This document shows, in pieces, positions 62,473 to 64,000 of a stretch of DNA of 64,000 bases. The notes below the pieces were generated by a model. It was not told the origin of the DNA and did no database searches. It worked only from the letters and a program-made list of their open reading frames with translations. Source of the DNA: Clostridiales bacterium (lineage in GTDB: Bacteria; Bacillota_A; Clostridia; Oscillospirales; Oscillospiraceae); NCBI GenBank assembly GCA_019410105.1, contig DXTB01000003.1, positions 39,317 to 103,316 of the forward strand, read 5' to 3'. Position 1 is the first letter of the stretch. Each line of letters begins with the position of its first letter. The translations under genes were made by a program, and so were the position numbers.

Positions 62473-63534
62473 TCAAATCAGATAGGTTTTCACCACCGGC
62501 ACCCGCCGGAGGACCAGCCACACCAGAAAGCCGCCCCCGAAGGCCGCGGCCACCAGCACCGGCACGCCCCAGACGGGCGGCAGCGTCCCGGCGGAGAGGC
62601 CCCTGCCCGCCAGGAAGTCCAGGAAGAACAGGTGCGTCAAGTAGATGCAGAAGGACGCCTTGGAGACGGTCTCCGCCATGGGCCAGCGGTCCCGGTTCTG
62701 CCACCGGGCGGCGCAGAAGCCGTACAGCCCCGCCGCCTGCAAACAGACGCCGGGGGCGCTCCCCTGGAGGAACACCTGATACAGCGCCCCGGTTTTGACG
62801 GAGGCCGCCAGCGTCAGGCCGAAGGTCAGCGCCGTGCCCGCCAAATACAGCCAAACAAAGGTCCGGGGCCTGTGGCGGGGCGCCTCCTGAGTCAGAACAT
62901 CGCCCAGCACACCATAGCCCACGGCGCACCAAGTCAGGTTGATGGGGTACTGGGCAGGGATGCCGCCGACGAGGGACAGGGGCGGGAAGAATTTCAGCGT
63001 GGGGGCCAGACACCCCAGCACGAACCAGATCCCCAGAGCGTAGTTCAGCAGCCGCCGGTCCGCCGCCGCCACAAGGCGGCGGGTCAGGGGCAGCACCGCG
63101 TACACCAGCAGAATGATGTGGAGGTAATAGAGATGGTTCTTGTGATGGAACAGCACCAGATTCAGCGCCGCCTGCCGGAGGGCCGTCCGCTCCAGCACGC
63201 CCGCAGCGCACCAGCCCCGCAGCAGCTCCACACCCTCATAGGCTGCGGCCCAGAAAAGCAGGGCCGCCAGGATGCGGGGGATGTACTTCGTCCACACCCG
63301 CCGGACGGTGACCTCCTTTTCCGGCGGCAGCAGCAGCGCGCCGCTGCACAGGAAGAACACCGGCACCGCGCTGCGCAGCAGGCAGTTCCAGAACAGGGCG
63401 GAGGTCCACCCAAAGGACCCCGGCGCTCCCGCAAAGCCCCCGGCGGCGGAGGCATGGATCAGCAGCGTGCCGAAGATCGCCGCCGTCTTGGCCGCGTCCA
63501 CCGGCACGCTGCGGCGCTGTGTCAGCGTCTGCAT
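62473..63534 (-). CDS. Acyltransferase 3 family membrane protein
   Basis: 353 residues from MQTLTQRRSVPVDAAKTAAI (GGGAGATGG upstream). About ten membrane helices. The family's first-helix motif VDAAKTAAIFGTLLIHASA with His, AVPVFFLCSGALLLPPEK, and YYLHIILLVYAVLPLTRRL match Acyl_transf_3 proteins (OatA/WecH-like), which acetylate surface polysaccharide or peptidoglycan. It lies ten bases upstream of lspA on the same strand. The substrate is unknown. Confidence 0.88.
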   Translation of the reverse strand: MQTLTQRRSVPVDAAKTAAIFGTLLIHASAAGGFAGAPGSFGWTSALFWNCLLRSAVPVFFLCSGALLLPPEKEVTVRRVWTKYIPRILAALLFWAAAYEGVELLRGWCAAGVLERTALRQAALNLVLFHHKNHLYYLHIILLVYAVLPLTRRLVAAADRRLLNYALGIWFVLGCLAPTLKFFPPLSLVGGIPAQYPINLTWCAVGYGVLGDVLTQEAPRHRPRTFVWLYLAGTALTFGLTLAASVKTGALYQVFLQGSAPGVCLQAAGLYGFCAARWQNRDRWPMAETVSKASFCIYLTHLFFLDFLAGRGLSAGTLPPVWGVPVLVAAAFGGGFLVWLVLRRVPVVKTYLI

Positions 63535-63613
63535 CCGACCATCTCCCTCATTGGACAGATCGAGCTTGCCGACAACAGTGTACACGGTTTGGCAGAAAAA
63601 AGCAACCGCCGCT

Positions 63614-64000
63614 TCACGCCCTCCTGCGGCGCCGCCACAGGAGCCAGATAACGCCGGAGAGGGCCGTCAGCGCCCCGCCCGCCGCCAGGGACAGCCAGAA
63701 GCGCCCGCTCCCCGGCTGCCACAGCGCGCCGCCCAGCACGGTGGCGCAGGCAATCCGGGGCAGGCCGCCCAGCAGCCCGGCGGAGAGATACGTGCCGTAG
63801 GGCGTGCCGGAGGCCCCTAGATAGAGGCTCACCACGTCCCCCGGCGATGCCCCCGCCAGCCGCAGCAGAAAGACGGACAGCCACGGGTTCTCCGCCTGGG
63901 CCCGGCAGACGCCCGCCACCCGGGGAATCCGCTCCGCCAGGGCCTCCAGTCCCCCCTGCTCCCGCCGGCCCAGAAAAAAGGGGATGGTCTGGGCCACGGC
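63614..64000 (-). CDS. TVP38/VTT-domain membrane protein, N-terminus outside window
   Basis: At least 128 residues, continuing past the window end. The VTT (DedA-like) core FLLRLAGASPGDVVSLYLGASGTPYGTYLSAGLLGGLPR is intact, followed by a last helix (WLSLAAGGALTALSGVIWLLW) and a basic end RRRRRA. Bacterial members are half-transporter-like membrane proteins of uncertain role, probably moving phospholipids or ions. Confidence 0.82.
   Translation of the reverse strand, partial: AVAQTIPFFLGRREQGGLEALAERIPRVAGVCRAQAENPWLSVFLLRLAGASPGDVVSLYLGASGTPYGTYLSAGLLGGLPRIACATVLGGALWQPGSGRFWLSLAAGGALTALSGVIWLLWRRRRRA

Overview
The window is one continuous stretch of a GC-rich bacterial chromosome. The gene set points to an anaerobic, low-branching Firmicute of the Oscillospiraceae/Ruminococcaceae type (Flavonifractor/Oscillibacter-like). 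Evidence for this is a pyruvate:ferredoxin oxidoreductase, pyruvate phosphate dikinase, MurT/GatD-type cell-wall genes, DivIVA/SepF, RicT beside holB, Hfq beside miaA, and strong AGGAGG ribosome binding sites. The placement is inference from gene content, not from a search. I saw no rRNA, tRNA, CRISPR array, transposase or phage gene.

Layout. 1-6 kb: the end of a divergent murT/gatD pair, an LTA-synthase-like enzyme, and a secreted S41 peptidase with an S-layer-like tail. 6-12 kb: pyruvate:ferredoxin oxidoreductase and a YifB/ComM ATPase. 12-20 kb: a flavodoxin-like reductase, a PepSY surface protein, thiI, cinA, a collagen-like protein, a ZIP transporter, and guanine deaminase behind a purine (guanine-type) riboswitch. 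20-27.6 kb: two small lipoproteins (one carrying an in-frame stop), a small export protein, a GntR/ABC operon, a membrane-anchored XRE regulator, a HAD phosphatase, ricT and holB. 28-38 kb: ppdK, an AIM24-family protein, and carA followed by one open reading frame that fuses carB to dapF. 38-44 kb: a promoter/structured RNA/terminator region in front of a lipoprotein, lepA, and an XRE-MBOAT-SGNH operon for surface acylation. 44-60 kb: divIVA, sepF, yggS and an HlyD-like gene, then the conserved hfq-miaA-mutL-mutS-miaB series, with accessory genes and repeat-rich DNA at its junctions. 60-64 kb: small XRE modules, rluD, lspA, an acyltransferase and a truncated VTT membrane protein.

How genes work together. 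Divergent regulator/target pairs can be read from promoter palindromes near 57.9 and 60.8 kb. The GntR gene of the ABC operon and the distant S41 peptidase gene carry the same operator architecture placed identically on their -10 boxes, which suggests a shared regulon. carA and carB-dapF overlap by one base (TAATG), so pyrimidine/arginine precursor synthesis and a diaminopimelate-epimerase-like domain are made from one transcript.

Most notable for follow-up: (1) the CarB-DapF fusion, whose DapF half lacks one catalytic cysteine; (2) a GatD homologue lacking both catalytic Cys and His; (3) a three-way-junction RNA plus attenuator at 38.15-38.41 kb that matches no riboswitch class I know; (4) the guanine-type riboswitch on guaD; (5) the shared GntR-type operator; (6) a remnant second hfq tail, a six-hairpin array and an inverted-repeat element inside the mut/mia cluster.
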